64,000 bases of DNA from Prorocentrum cordatum (taxonomy: Eukaryota > Sar > Dinophyceae > Prorocentrales > Prorocentraceae). The stretch spans positions 18,501-82,500 of the forward strand of contig CAUYUJ010014563.1 in the NCBI GenBank assembly GCA_963575745.1. Reading direction: 5' to 3'. Every line of letters begins with the position of its first letter. Within the stretch, counting starts at the first letter, position 1. Positions 15,449 to 24,789 of this stretch are shown here, one piece after another. The notes below the pieces were generated by a model. The model was not told the origin of the DNA. It saw only the letters and a list, made by a program, of their open reading frames with translations, and did not search any database. Position numbers and translations under genes: made by a program.

Positions 15449-16536
15449 CTCTCGAAATCCCTTTCATCCTGTCTTACTAGCTCAGTATACGAAGCTGGAT
15501 GTTCAACCGTTTCTTCATCCTCAACCACAGCCGGTATCGAGGGTTGCCAATCGCCCGAGGCAACGGCAGAACGATAGAATCCTTCCTGAAGCGGTGAATC
15601 GTTAAAATCATAATCCTCGTTCCTCTGCTTCTTGAGTTGAGGTGCAGGAGTGCGTCCTGTGGGCTCCCTATCGTGCTTCGCCTGAGATTGATGTTCGATA
15701 TCAGCCTTGACCGCCTGAGGCGTCAGGTCACTTGTATCAACATCTGAACCATCTGGGGGCCACCTCTCGCCTTGGGCGGGGAGGTCTGCACCCAGTATCG
15801 AGGACAACTCTCGGCTCAAAGAAACTCCTTTGTTGGCGTACTCCAAATCTTCCTCCATGGAGTTTATCTCATGCTCTCTATCAAGTGGCTCGTCACTATC
15901 TTGACCGAACTGTCCGTTCAATGCTATTGGGATGGGAAGAGTTCCACTCGTGCCTCCCCATCCGTCTGGGACGCCGGGGTACGCGCCTGTGGACTCGCGA
16001 GCTTCTCCCGACCCACTGACTTGGCCAGCGGCCGGCACGATTGTCTGTGTAGCAATCGGAGTAGGACTTATCGTCTCCGATGGTTCGGCGATCAAAGACG
16101 AGAAGGCTCCTCGTCTGGATCTTGCTGTTATGCCATTCCGTCTCTGCGGGTCTGGGGTTTGTTCGCGATCACCGATCGGAGCTCGAGAGGGAGAATCATC
16201 TTCCGACAAATGAACAACCTCTCCACTACTTCTACCCCGAGAGACCCGAGAGGCAATACTAGAAGAGGGAAGGCGGCCCTGCCCCGGGCCGCTCTCCTGT
16301 AGTTCATGTCCGTCGCGTTGTACACCTTGCTGTTCAGCGTTTCGCGAAGCGACGGACATTTGATCTGTCTCATCGTAGCTCATACCCGTGGCGACTATGT
16401 CGCGGGTTTCGGCTGATAACCAATCTTTCCTCTGAGAATCGGGGTAAGATGACAAAGGAAGAGGGCCACTGTTCACTCTGCTCAGTGGAAAAGGGTACGG
16501 GATGAGACATCGATAAGACAAGTAACCTGTAAGCAA
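15220..16536 (-). CDS. Retroelement leader ORF, disordered
   Basis: This 438-residue ORF is the most upstream part of the copia-like element. It is rich in Ser, Pro, Gly, Asp and Glu, with acidic patches and a short basic stretch (LKKQRNEDYD), and looks intrinsically disordered. I recognise no enzyme motif. The true start is uncertain: a Met in MSYDETDQM near residue 53 is an alternative to the first start codon. Its 3' end overlaps the next ORF (14486-15448) in another frame. The last 50 residues therefore probably belong to a shadow frame, with the real protein passing into the neighbour by a frameshift near 15.4 kb. It is likely the N-terminal segment of the gag-like polyprotein. Confidence 0.55.
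   Translation of the reverse strand: MLTGYLSYRCLIPYPFPLSRVNSGPLPLSSYPDSQRKDWLSAETRDIVATGMSYDETDQMSVASRNAEQQGVQRDGHELQESGPGQGRLPSSSIASRVSRGRSSGEVVHLSEDDSPSRAPIGDREQTPDPQRRNGITARSRRGAFSSLIAEPSETISPTPIATQTIVPAAGQVSGSGEARESTGAYPGVPDGWGGTSGTLPIPIALNGQFGQDSDEPLDREHEINSMEEDLEYANKGVSLSRELSSILGADLPAQGERWPPDGSDVDTSDLTPQAVKADIEHQSQAKHDREPTGRTPAPQLKKQRNEDYDFNDSPLQEGFYRSAVASGDWQPSIPAVVEDEETVEHPASYTELVRQDERDFERCQNRQNVRAHVLDRTPRVGGGGPKCQDQEPGLLQGATAPYPCLMHAGTGAPTARHRRRADARGKPASHMELVDVQ
15705..15727. repeat. Hairpin element, variant inner stem
   Basis: The inner stem CGCC/GGCG surrounds TGA. Five outer pairs (CCTTGA with TCAGG) carry single bulges. Confidence 0.55.
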
Positions 16537-17040
16537 ATGTACTCTATCAGGAATAGTAAATGAGGAGGCCGGCCCGCCGACGACACGACTACGACGAGGG
16601 AGCGACCCCTCGGCGCGCGCGTGCGAGCCAGCACGCTCCTTTTATCTCCTGTAAGCACACGCGGCTGCGGAAGGTGACCGCGATCACAGTCATACAGTGC
16701 GCAGCAAGACAAGCGATATGATAAGCAGCATGAAGATGAGGCGGAAAGGAGCATATTTACTAATAGAGCGAAAGCATCTTGACATCCGCCACGGATGTGT
16801 ATTTTTTGTGCCCGACCTCCCGCAGCCACAACGTCCAGCTCGCTTTTCGTACCTCGAAGGCGCTTCCCGTCATCCGCCGACCCTGTCGGCGTCTGCGAGG
16901 GGTTTGTCTGATCGAGTCGTCGTCCCCGTCAGTCGTCGTCTGCGTCGCCCCCTTTCCGTGCACCCTCCTCAAGCCTATCAGCGAGGGAAAAACCTGGCAG
17001 TGTCGTAAATTGTCGTAATCGAATCGAAAAGAATCTCCTT
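16537..17040. other. No gene recognised; possible element 5' region
   Basis: This stretch is upstream of the copia-like leader ORF and would hold its 5' LTR and promoter if present. I see no terminal repeat, TATA-like box or primer-binding site that I can defend. Several short ORFs cross it without recognisable content. Confidence 0.4.
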
Positions 17041-17745
17041 CCCTTTGATCCCTCCCTGGTATGGGGGGGTCCCGGGGGGTAGGATCAGATACCCATCCCA
17101 CCCTGCGTGTCCCCCTTGGGTGTCCCGGGGCTGCCAAAAATACCAAAACAAGCCAAGAGTGCCCCAAGAGGCTCCCGAGACGCTCCAAGAGGGCCCCCAA
17201 TCACCAAGCGATCGGTCCAAAACGCCTTCACGCTCCCAGACAGCCCAGGAGACGTACAAGACGCCCCAAGAGGCCTCCAAAGGCACTCCAGAGAGGGCAA
17301 CAAGAGGCATACATTTGTGATTTTCCATCTGGGTCTGACAGATTGGGGCGCTCTCACCTTTTCCGCTTCCCGCCGCTCCAAGACGGCCGACGAGGCCCTC
17401 AAGATCGCCCCAAGACGGCCCAATAGGCTTCCAAGAGCGCTCCAAAACATCCCAAGATAACCCCAAGACAGCCCAAAACGCCTCCAAGACGGCCCAAGAG
17501 GCCCCCAAGACGGCTCCAAGAGCGTGCCTTGACGGAACCCTCACGAGCATTTCGAGCCCTCGGCCCCGAGAAGCTCCCAGGAGGCCCCAAGAGGTTCCCA
17601 AGAGGCCCCAAGAAGCCTACAAGAGGCCCCCAGGAAACCCGAAAAGGCACCCGACAGGCCCTCAAGAGGCTCCCAAGAGACCCCAAAATTCCTCCCCAGA
17701 GGCCCCCGAGAGCCTTCCCAAGAGACCCCAAGAAGCATCCCTGAG
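17040..17745. repeat. CCAAGAGGCC-type array
   Basis: The array is a run of degenerate 11-12 bp units (CCCCAAGAGGC, CTCCAAGACGG). In the minus strand it reads as Leu-Gly-Ala-Ser-Trp-Gly peptides with an 11-residue period. An AT-richer interruption at about 17310-17370 has the same position and wording as those in the arrays at 54 and 56 kb. The long ORFs here are products of the repeat. Confidence 0.8.
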
Positions 17746-18950
17746 GACTCGGGCCCACGTCAGCGTCGTCATCGTCGCCGCCGCCACCGCCGCCGTTGTT
17801 GTCGACGTCCCCCTTCAGGGTCGGCGGCACCGGCCGTAAGGCCTTCGCAATCGCACTCCGCATCGGGCCGCATCGCCGATGCATCGGCGATGTGGCACGA
17901 TCCTCCAACCCCATCTTCTCGGGCCCCGTCTGGTCGGTGTAGAGACTTGATGATGCAGTTTGTCCCATGCGGTCTCGGCATGCATCTTTCCCCACTTCCT
18001 CCCCCGGGCTCCCCCCCATGGATCCTCCACCTGCTCCTGCCTCTCCTCCCCCTTCGACTCACCCTCCTCATCCCAGAGGCCTGAGAATCGACCCCCTGGA
18101 ACGTCCAGCCCATCTTCCTTCTCCTCGGAGCGCGTGATTTGTGAGCACCGTCCTTCAAGGGTTCAACGCGGGACGGGAGCGAGTGCATTACGCGACCCTC
18201 TTTTAGGACCCAGCGGCGGGGGTGGGGGGTGGGGGAAGGACTGATTCTGCCCATTCGGTGCCCCCCGTACTTGGAGAGCCTGGGCGGCTGAGCCACGAGC
18301 TATTGTGGCAACATTGCGCAAGATGAACGTCCTGAGTGTCCTCCTCCGGCGAGACACAGTCGCCACACGAGCGCAGGAAAGAGTCGCCGCACGAGCGCGT
18401 CCCAAAGAGGACGCTTCTGGACCCCGAGGCTGCCCACGACGACAACACAGAACGCTGGAATCTCGGGTAGTCCGTGCGCCCACCTCCCCTTCTCCGTCTC
18501 CCCTCGCTCCTACTCCCTCGCTTCCTCTCGGGTCGGGCGAAAGGGGGGGATAGCAAGGGGGGGCTTGCGAATCAGCTCGCGTAGCAGATTTTCCCGGCGC
18601 CTCCCGGCGACGGAGGTGGCTATGTATCGAGGAATGGGCCCCTTGGTGGGGCCGAAACCAGCTGCATGCAGCAGATTTCGTAACCCCCACTTTCCCAATC
18701 CCCCCCCCTCGTCCGGCCCGATCCTCCCTCGCTTCCCCTCCTCGCCTCCGCCCTCCGCCCCCCCCCACCCATCCCTCCCTCCCTCCCTGCCTCCCTGCCT
18801 CCTCCTCCCACCCTGCCTCCCGCCCTGCCTCCTTGCCTCCATCCTCCCGCCTCCCCTCCCTTCCCGTCCTTAAGACAAGCGCGTTCCACCGAAGCAACCA
18901 CACTCGCAAATGGCTTCGATCCGCCGCCGGGGATCTACGACAATTTTCGC
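17746..18950. other. Low-complexity DNA, no gene recognised
   Basis: CGCC-rich stretches, a C/T-rich tract (18700-18870) and short ORFs are present on both strands. Minus-strand ORFs 17769-18296 and 18163-19020 are Arg/Gly/Pro-rich with no motif I recognise. Confidence 0.5.
17867..17896. repeat. Palindrome without loop
   Basis: Positions 17871-17892 are a perfect 22-bp palindrome centred on ATGCAT. The flanks extend it to 30 bp with one mismatch pair. Confidence 0.75.
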
Positions 18951-18957
18951 CGAGACA

Positions 18958-18966
18958 AGCATATAT

Positions 18967-19007
<41 letters not shown>
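18958..19007. repeat. (TA)n microsatellite
   Basis: About 50 bases of alternating TA with one AA interruption. Confidence 0.95.
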
Positions 19008-19182
19008 GTATCAGGTTCAAGGAAATATCGCCTTAGGGACGCGAATTTTCACCACATCTGTTCACGCATTAAAAGCAGCAAAAGGTCGTGTATTACCTGT
19101 CTGCCACGTAGCATGTACAAGTATTACATCGTCCAAGCGTTACACCGAACATTTGTTCCCGCATTTATTTCAGCATTTCTTG

Positions 19183-19383
19183 GTTGGGTTTTTGGTTTCT
19201 TGGTAGGGCTCTCGGTTTCTTGGTAAGGCTCCCGGTTTCTTCGTAGGGCTCTCGGTGTCTTGGTAGGGTTCCCGGTTTCTTGGTACGGCTCTCGGTTTCT
19301 TGGTAGGGCTCTCGGTTTCTTGGTAGGGCTCCCGGTTTCTTGGTAGGGTTCTCGGTTTCTTGGTAGGGCTCTCGGTTTCTTGC
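19183..19383. repeat. 20-bp minisatellite
   Basis: About ten tandem copies of TTGGTAGGGCTCTCGGTTTC with single-base variants (CTCTC/CTCCC, TAGGG/TAAGG). The minus strand reads as a Lys/Pro/Arg/Glu-rich 20-residue repeat over three units, which explains the overlapping ORFs there. Confidence 0.9.
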
Positions 19384-19624
19384 AAGGCATACCCCATGCG
19401 AAGTCAAGACGGTCGGGTGCACAGTCAGAACGGAGCGGCGGATTTGCGCCGCAATGCAGCCGACTGTATGTACAACGAGACAGCGCACGAACATGTAACA
19501 CATCACACAACGTCGCCATGGCTTCGCCTTCCCCGCACGACGGAAACGGCCTAACTACAAGTTTGTCCTCGAGACACGGGTTGACGCGCCCGCGCCAGTT
19601 CCCTTGGGGCGCCGTTTTGAAAAC

Positions 19625-19930
19625 GGATGGGGGGGCTCAAGATGGGCCAAGATGGCACCGAAGGGGCTCCCAAGATGACCCAGGCGAGCCGCGAATCGAA
19701 GATCGGTCCAACGTGTGTGGTGCCCACAGTTTCGATCCCCAGGCGTCCCCGAAGAGGCTCCCAAGACGCCCAAGAAGGAAAACGCGCATTGATGACATCT
19801 CATCCTTCTGCCTCGTGAAGATCCTGAGAGGCGTCAGGTATGCCTGATGCTGCCCAGAGGAGATCCTCAACAAGACCTCGATGAGCCCAGATGGAGCCCC
19901 AAACCGTTGCTTCCAGGGGGGGGGGGCTTC
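19625..19930. repeat. Degenerate CCAAGA-type array
   Basis: Scattered CCCAAGAT and CCAAGACG units are present, more diverged than the other arrays. No gene is recognised. Confidence 0.5.
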
Positions 19931-19984
19931 AAAGTTCCCGCGAGGCACCCCAGGAGGCGTCAGACCCGCAACACGGGATCGCGG

Positions 19985-20110
19985 TCAGAGAGAGAGAGAG
20001 AGAGAGAGGTGGAGATAACGAGAGAGACAGAGAAGATGAGGAAGGGCAAGGGGGAAAGCGAGAGAGAGGAAGAGAGACAGAGGAAGAGCGAGAGAGAGAG
20101 AGAGAAGGCA
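19985..20110. repeat. GA-rich tract
   Basis: AGAGAG runs with interruptions. The ORFs reading Arg-Glu repeats here are artefacts. Confidence 0.85.
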
Positions 20111-20220
20111 CGAATGATGTGGCGCTATGGTGGCCCGTCAACCTTGCACTCTATCTTGTCAGGGTACGCCCACGAAGCCAGCCCATCCGAATCCACGAGG
20201 ATCAAGCGCTGGACTTCACT

Positions 20221-20280
20221 AGAGCAGAGGGTCAGCGCAACTCGTCACTGAGAGCAGAGGGTCAGCGCAACTCGTCACTG
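20221..20280. repeat. Perfect 30-bp tandem duplication
   Basis: The 30-base unit beginning AGAGCAGAGGGTCAGCGC occurs twice back to back without a difference, so it is recent. Confidence 0.95.
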
Positions 20281-20371
20281 CCTGAGCAGTGGCCTTGGTC
20301 AGACAGGCGCAAACTCGGGCGGGGAATATGTTGCTGGAATGTGTGCTTCCACCCCGTAGTCGTACTCCTCC

Positions 20372-20595
20372 TCCTCCTCCTCCTCCTCCTCCTCCTCTTC
20401 CTGGTCCCCCAGGGGACCACGCACGTACCTAATGCTAGCGATGTATGATTCGGCGCGCTATTGCCTTCCTCTGTTGCTCCCCAGACCCCATCCCCCGCCT
20501 CCTCCCCCTCCTCCTCCTCCTCCTCCTCCTCCTCCTCCGCCTCCTCCTCATTATCCTTCTTAGTGCCCTCCTCATCCCCCCCCCCCCCCCCCCCG
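20372..20595. repeat. (CTC)n runs and C homopolymer
   Basis: Two CTC runs (about 20372-20401 and 20503-20553) and a C run (20576-20594) flank the end of the methyltransferase-like exon. Confidence 0.85.
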
Positions 20596-20603
20596 ATCAA
20601 CGC

Positions 20604-21521
20604 TCAACCCACGTCGGCAATGCTGCTTAACAGCGCGAGATCCACACTGGCATCTGCCAAGAGTGTCTCCACGCCGCTGCCCTGGCGCGAGATCGCCTCG
20701 TCACCGGGTGAGCTCTCGAAAAAACTTGCTGACAAAGTGCCGAGCATAGCAATCGGCATCGCCATCCAGATCTGACCCGAGATGGCGTTCCCAGCAAGGT
20801 CACTCATCAAACTATCCCATTCTAGCTCGTCTGCCAACTCGTCGGCTGGCCAACCCTGGATTGCCAGAGACTCCCGACCAAGCAACAATCTTGGCTCTGA
20901 AAGCTTCGGGAGCCACAGCCGCTGGCCAGGCAAGAGCGCGTTCAATTTATCGGGGTCGTCAGAGCTTCCAGCTGACTGCGGCCGCCGGGACAAGTTCACG
21001 GAAGTCACGTCGGGCTTCGCGAGCATTTTGTAGCCGAACACGACCCTCTCCCTGTCACAGAGGCAAGCGTACCAAGAGCTGCAGCGCTGTTCTTCGGGTG
21101 GGACACAATCGGATAGCTGGATGCCTTTGCCCTCCAGGAAGTCCGAGTGCGGCTTGCTCCACGTGTTGCTCTTGTCGATGCTCTGCTTGTTCGCCACGAT
21201 CTCGTCGCGCCGCTTCTCCAAGTAGTCGCCGCCGTTGGCCAGCAAGAACGCGTCGAAACCGTCGCGAGGTTCCGCCTCCATCTCCCCCATGCACTTGAAG
21301 ACGTCGTCTATGAGCGCCCTCGCAGACTCAGGGTCAAACTCGCTGCCCCAGGCGCCCAAGGTAAGTATGAACGTTCGGCTCCGCTTCTGCGGAGACTGGC
21401 ACTTGTCACTGCGCAGTGCACGAGCGCGGAAAACGTAACCGATGGAATGGAAGGCCTCCTCCATCTCAGACATGCGGGAGGCGGGCTCTGCAATTTCCGC
21501 AAGGTTCTCGCCTGCGTGCAC
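20604..21521 (-). CDS. Cytosine-5 DNA methyltransferase-like, C-terminal half
   Basis: This 305-residue open frame begins after an in-frame TGA. Its start GENLAEIAE corresponds to the EN motif VI of cytosine-5 methyltransferases. FHSIGYVFRARALRSDKCQSPQKRSR (24-49) fits motif VIII with its PQxRxR signature. Residues from about 215 (LLLGRESLAIQGWPADEL) match the late LTxREaxRLQGFP-like segment, and GNAISGQIWMAM fits motif X (GNS/A). The middle would be the target-recognition region. Motifs I and IV (with the catalytic Pro-Cys) are missing, so the front half must lie on an upstream exon or is lost. An AG at the start (acgcag before GCGAG) could be a 3' splice site. The protein would methylate cytosine in DNA if complete. 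The last ~60 residues may be read-through. Confidence 0.65.
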   Translation of the reverse strand: MHAGENLAEIAEPASRMSEMEEAFHSIGYVFRARALRSDKCQSPQKRSRTFILTLGAWGSEFDPESARALIDDVFKCMGEMEAEPRDGFDAFLLANGGDYLEKRRDEIVANKQSIDKSNTWSKPHSDFLEGKGIQLSDCVPPEEQRCSSWYACLCDRERVVFGYKMLAKPDVTSVNLSRRPQSAGSSDDPDKLNALLPGQRLWLPKLSEPRLLLGRESLAIQGWPADELADELEWDSLMSDLAGNAISGQIWMAMPIAMLGTLSASFFESSPGDEAISRQGSGVETLLADASVDLALLSSIADVG

Positions 21522-21741
21522 GGGGCCTGTGCTCGCTCAGGTTGGACGCGATCGCCAGAAAGGTTTTCCCAGTGCTCAGTTTCGGGCCAGTCAGCGCCCT
21601 TGGGGCAGGGGCGAGCCCGGCGGCGGGGTCGAGGCGGGGGGGCCGGAGGAGGGAAGGTGGCCATTAGTAAGAGTGATGGGGGAGCTCGGGGGAATGATGC
21701 GGCAGGAAAGAGTGCGCGAGGAGGACAGAGCGTTTCGCGAG

Positions 21742-22056
21742 CTATGGCTTTGGGAAGATCTGCAAATGCGCCTTCTTACCCTCAGCCCCAGCGGGCAGGG
21801 CGTCGCCTGCTGCAAACCATCGCAAAACTTTCTCGTAGCTTGGGGAGCGTTTAACGCCTTTGCAAACCTTGCGCTTGTGGCGGCTGCAATAAACTGTCAA
21901 AGCTTCCTTCGGGGGGCCCTCGTGCATGGGCGCGATGGCCCCCGTGTACCGACCAGTGGTGGCGTCGGTGGCTCGTTTAGTATATCGGTTCCACTCTGGA
22001 AGTGGCGGGTCGGGCGCCGAATCGCCCCAGTCATCAGGCGGCGGGGTAACTCCCAT
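21742..22056 (-). CDS. Possible upstream exon, unknown domain
   Basis: This 104-residue ORF is about 220 bases upstream of the methyltransferase-like exon on the same strand. It reads WGDSAPDPPLPEWNRYTKRA and then LTVYCSRHKRKVCKGVKRSP, a Cys/His pair that might bind metal. Composition is protein-like, unlike its neighbours. Whether it is spliced to the exon downstream is unknown. Confidence 0.35.
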   Translation of the reverse strand: MGVTPPPDDWGDSAPDPPLPEWNRYTKRATDATTGRYTGAIAPMHEGPPKEALTVYCSRHKRKVCKGVKRSPSYEKVLRWFAAGDALPAGAEGKKAHLQIFPKP

Positions 22057-22074
22057 GGCCTCCTGGCCGCGCGC

Positions 22075-22150
22075 CGAAGAAGAGGAGGGGGGGGAAGAAG
22101 AGGAAGCAGAAGAAGAGGAAGAAGAAGAAGATGATGATGATGATGATGAC
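22075..22150. repeat. GAA/GAT-rich microsatellite
   Basis: GAAGAGGAAG units pass into GATGATGATG. Acidic and His-rich ORFs here are artefacts. Confidence 0.85.
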
Positions 22151-22159
22151 GCGCCTTGA

Positions 22160-22985
22160 AAGGTCGGTTCTCCCTAAACACAAACCTGAGAAGCCACCAA
22201 TACGCCAAACGCGTACGGTAGAGAAAGAGGGAAGCGGGGAGGAGCGGGGAGGAGCGAGAGAGAAGGGGTAGAACAAAGAAGAATCCCAGCCCAAGATTGA
22301 AGCCCATGATATTGAACGCCATCAAGAGAGTAAACCAACTGTCCAATTCTGACGGAAATTATGACTGAAACCCGTGATACTCAAATAAATCGTGAATGAT
22401 TAAATCCCACCTTAAATTGAAACCAGGATGCTGAATAAAACCCACCCACTCTGAGTAAAGGTGTGAGCAATGAGAAACGCAATACAAGGTGAAGGATAAT
22501 GCTTGATTGTTCGAAATATCTTGAGTGACTTGAGTAGCTCCAGTAACTTGAGTAACTCGAATACCTTGCTTGACTTGCGCAAATCAGGAAGTGAGGTGAA
22601 GAGAACTTTCATTGAGTCCCTTGAAACCCAAAAAAAAAACGTAAGTGATAACCCAATCCAATAAAAGAGATGAAAGAAGACTAGACATTGAACTGAATGT
22701 CCCAAACACGCAGTGACCCAGAAGATATGGAGGCATACAAAGTTATAACTGTAGTCGAGTGAGCCCAACTGTGAAGACCCACTCCAGGTGAACCAAGCCA
22801 TGTGAGGTAATTGAATTCAAGCAAGTGCGACGCGAGATGCAGTGGGTGTTTATGGTTTGTATTTTGCCCACTATCGATGTTGAAGGACATGCAAGGGGGT
22901 TGAAGTGAGACTAGGAGACCTCCAAAGGCCGCAGGCCCATGCACCGCAGACGCCAAGAGAAAAGGACTGAGAGATCCCCAGAATG
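22160..22985. other. AT-richer DNA without a gene
   Basis: There are frequent short phrases such as GAAACCC and TGAATGA and no long ORF. It looks like intron or ancient repeat material between coding-like blocks. Confidence 0.4.
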
Positions 22986-22989
22986 GTGA

Positions 22990-23674
22990 TCACGGATACT
23001 TCCAACGCCACTTTTCCACAAAGAAGTCTCCATCCCACCAATAGTCCGAAAGGTACCAAACCACTGGGTAAGGCCAGCCCGATTCGGGATCGAACCAGGT
23101 GTCATAGTACTCAGTGTACCAGACTTTGGTGTAGACCTTTTCTTCTTCGCAGTAGTTCCACATCCCACCTGAACCTTGAAACCACTTGAGACGCTTCCTG
23201 GATTCCAGCTTGGCTGGCAGGCATCGTTTGACCATCCCCTGACTTTTATATGGATGTTCCCAACCGCTTCGTACAAGACTACCGCCAGGGTTTGAGGCGA
23301 AACGGCTACTGACCATCAGCCAATTCTTTCCAAGGAACTCTCCGAGCCCTTTCGTCGGGTCCTCTGGCGTTTACATACAGTCTGTTAAAGCCGCTGTCCC
23401 GGCACGCTTGGAAGAGCGGAATTTTGCACCAGTCATATGTAAGGTATGGACCACCTAGGTCCGAGGGAATAAGGAATCGCGCTGGCAACTTTACCGCCCT
23501 TTGGAATAGCAACGTGGAGCAGAAAGAGAATGCTTCAAGGTCTTGCTTGGATAAGAAGCAAATCTTGCGTTTAGACCTGCAAAGTTTCCCCTGAAAGTAG
23601 ACGTGAGGGTCGGACGCCTTGGGAAGTAGCATACCGAAATCTTGAGCCCGATACTGCAGGGGCGACAGGGGCAA
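22990..23674 (-). CDS. Unidentified ORF pair with aromatic-rich end
   Basis: Two overlapping minus frames (23306-23674, 122 aa; 22990-23316, 108 aa) look like one protein split by a frameshift near 23.31 kb. The upstream part has globular composition (AFSFCSTLLFQRAVKLPARF, DLGGPYLTYDWCKIP). The downstream part ends in an unusual run of Trp and Tyr (VWYTEYYDTWFDPESGWPYP, then YWWDGDFFVEKWRWKYP). No family is recognised. Context: it follows the 23904-24773 ORF in the same direction. Confidence 0.4.
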
Positions 23675-23903
23675 GGGACGAGAGAGGGCCCAGCAGAGGC
23701 AGACCGAGGAGGGCGGGATTGTTGCGAAGCCACGGTGTCCCTACGATCACAGAGATCAGGCGGGTCCCAGATAGAATCGCATAAGTGACATCTCCTGGTG
23801 TCAGCCAATCCCGAAGGCGGGAGGCAGAGAAGGAGAGCGAACACAAAGTGGTCTTGAAACAGACCAAAAGTTAATTCCGTTGGGGAGTCAAAACCCCGCT
23901 CCA

Positions 23904-24773
23904 TTAGTATTGGAGCCTGTTCTCTGAGGCTGCCATCAGGTATGATACCCAAACCTCAGAGGATTTCGTCACGTTAAATTTGTGTACTTGCATTCCGTGG
24001 AACATTGCCACGGCAAACTTCCTAGTGTGGGGAGCACATGGGCCGCGGAAGAGGCGACGGTCCTTCCCAGTCCGAGCGAACGACCCATGTTGATCAGCAA
24101 ACATCAGAATAGACCGAATGGAGCCGATGATGGGAGAAATCCCCTCAATGAAGTTCCAGAACCGATCAGGCTCCACATACCCCACTCCCAAGCCTAACTC
24201 CATCAAGTCTCCGATGAGCTCTAACCACCTGGAGGTGTCGGGCTCCCTGTTCCACCGCTCTCGGACCATCCTCTGTACATCGGTGACACGGCCCGCCACT
24301 GATCGAAGCTCCTCCATGGACTTGTACGAGGCACTGGTAGGTTGTCTCCTTTGAAGATACCTGGCCATTTGGCCCCAAATGTTCCACCAGATAGTGTAGA
24401 TGAAATTCCCAGGGTCTGACCATCGGTTGTCATAGAACACGGCGCCCTTGTATGACATTGTCTTGATCTGTACAAAAGACATAGAGCGTACTGCAATTCC
24501 CACGATTCCAATAAGGTCTTTGCAAGCCTTACTAGAGAAAAAGGCCTCAAAGAGATTCCATAGCTGTCTCAGGGGTATCTCGAATTCGCGTCCCTTCTCG
24601 TACATGTGAAGGGTGACACATCTTCGTGGGCAGTACGATCCTGAATTCGAGGGAACGATCTCGGAACTTTCGATTGCCAGTGCACGTGGGCAAACTGAAG
24701 CCCATGCCTCAAAGATACAGCATTGGAGCGATTTTGAATTCCATGGCCTGACAACCCTCTGAGGGGCGAGCAT
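23904..24773 (-). CDS. Unidentified 289-aa ORF
   Basis: The composition is clearly protein-like, with a regular mix of hydrophobic and charged residues. Examples are FEIPLRQLWNLFEAFFSSKA, IYTIWWNIWGQMARYLQRR and WLELIGDLMELGLGVGYVEP. I see no catalytic motif. A downstream frame (23491-23952) continues in similar style (FGLFQDHFVFALLLCLPPSG), suggesting a frameshift near 23.93 kb. The surrounding DNA has lower GC than the rest of the window. It could be a gene of the LINE neighbourhood, a DNA-virus relic or a host gene; I cannot decide. Confidence 0.45.
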   Translation of the reverse strand: MLAPQRVVRPWNSKSLQCCIFEAWASVCPRALAIESSEIVPSNSGSYCPRRCVTLHMYEKGREFEIPLRQLWNLFEAFFSSKACKDLIGIVGIAVRSMSFVQIKTMSYKGAVFYDNRWSDPGNFIYTIWWNIWGQMARYLQRRQPTSASYKSMEELRSVAGRVTDVQRMVRERWNREPDTSRWLELIGDLMELGLGVGYVEPDRFWNFIEGISPIIGSIRSILMFADQHGSFARTGKDRRLFRGPCAPHTRKFAVAMFHGMQVHKFNVTKSSEVWVSYLMAASENRLQY

Positions 24774-24789
24774 GAGTGTGTTCCCAAAA

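Larger units (their letters stand above)
1..16536 (-). mobile_element. Ty1/copia-like retroelement, left end beyond window
   Basis: Consecutive minus-strand ORFs carry the domains of a copia-type LTR retrotransposon in the canonical order: gag-like zinc-finger ORFs, aspartic protease, integrase, reverse transcriptase, RNase H. The protease-integrase-RT order separates it from Ty3/gypsy elements. It has long disordered linkers, a methyltransferase-like module after RNase H and several further ORFs, so it is much longer than typical copia elements of about 5 kb. Most domain boundaries are crossed by frameshifts and the integrase has an in-frame stop, so this copy is probably dead. I could not locate LTRs: the 3' end lies left of position 1 and no repeat of the 16.5-17.0 kb sequence is visible. 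The domain identification is firm; the outer boundaries are not. Confidence 0.85.

Noticed and set aside
1-17040. LTR pair for the copia-like element
   Set aside because: The left end is outside the window, and no direct repeat between the two sides could be seen, so LTRs cannot be claimed.
16978-18019. Gly/Leu/Ser/Trp-rich long minus-strand ORFs (also at 54-56 and 58.6 kb)
   Set aside because: They are translations of the CCAAGAGGCC arrays in which all units share a stop-free frame. There is no evidence of a protein.
18276-18296. Additional hairpin member (GGCTGAGCCA)
   Set aside because: Only three inner pairs form, with no outer arm.
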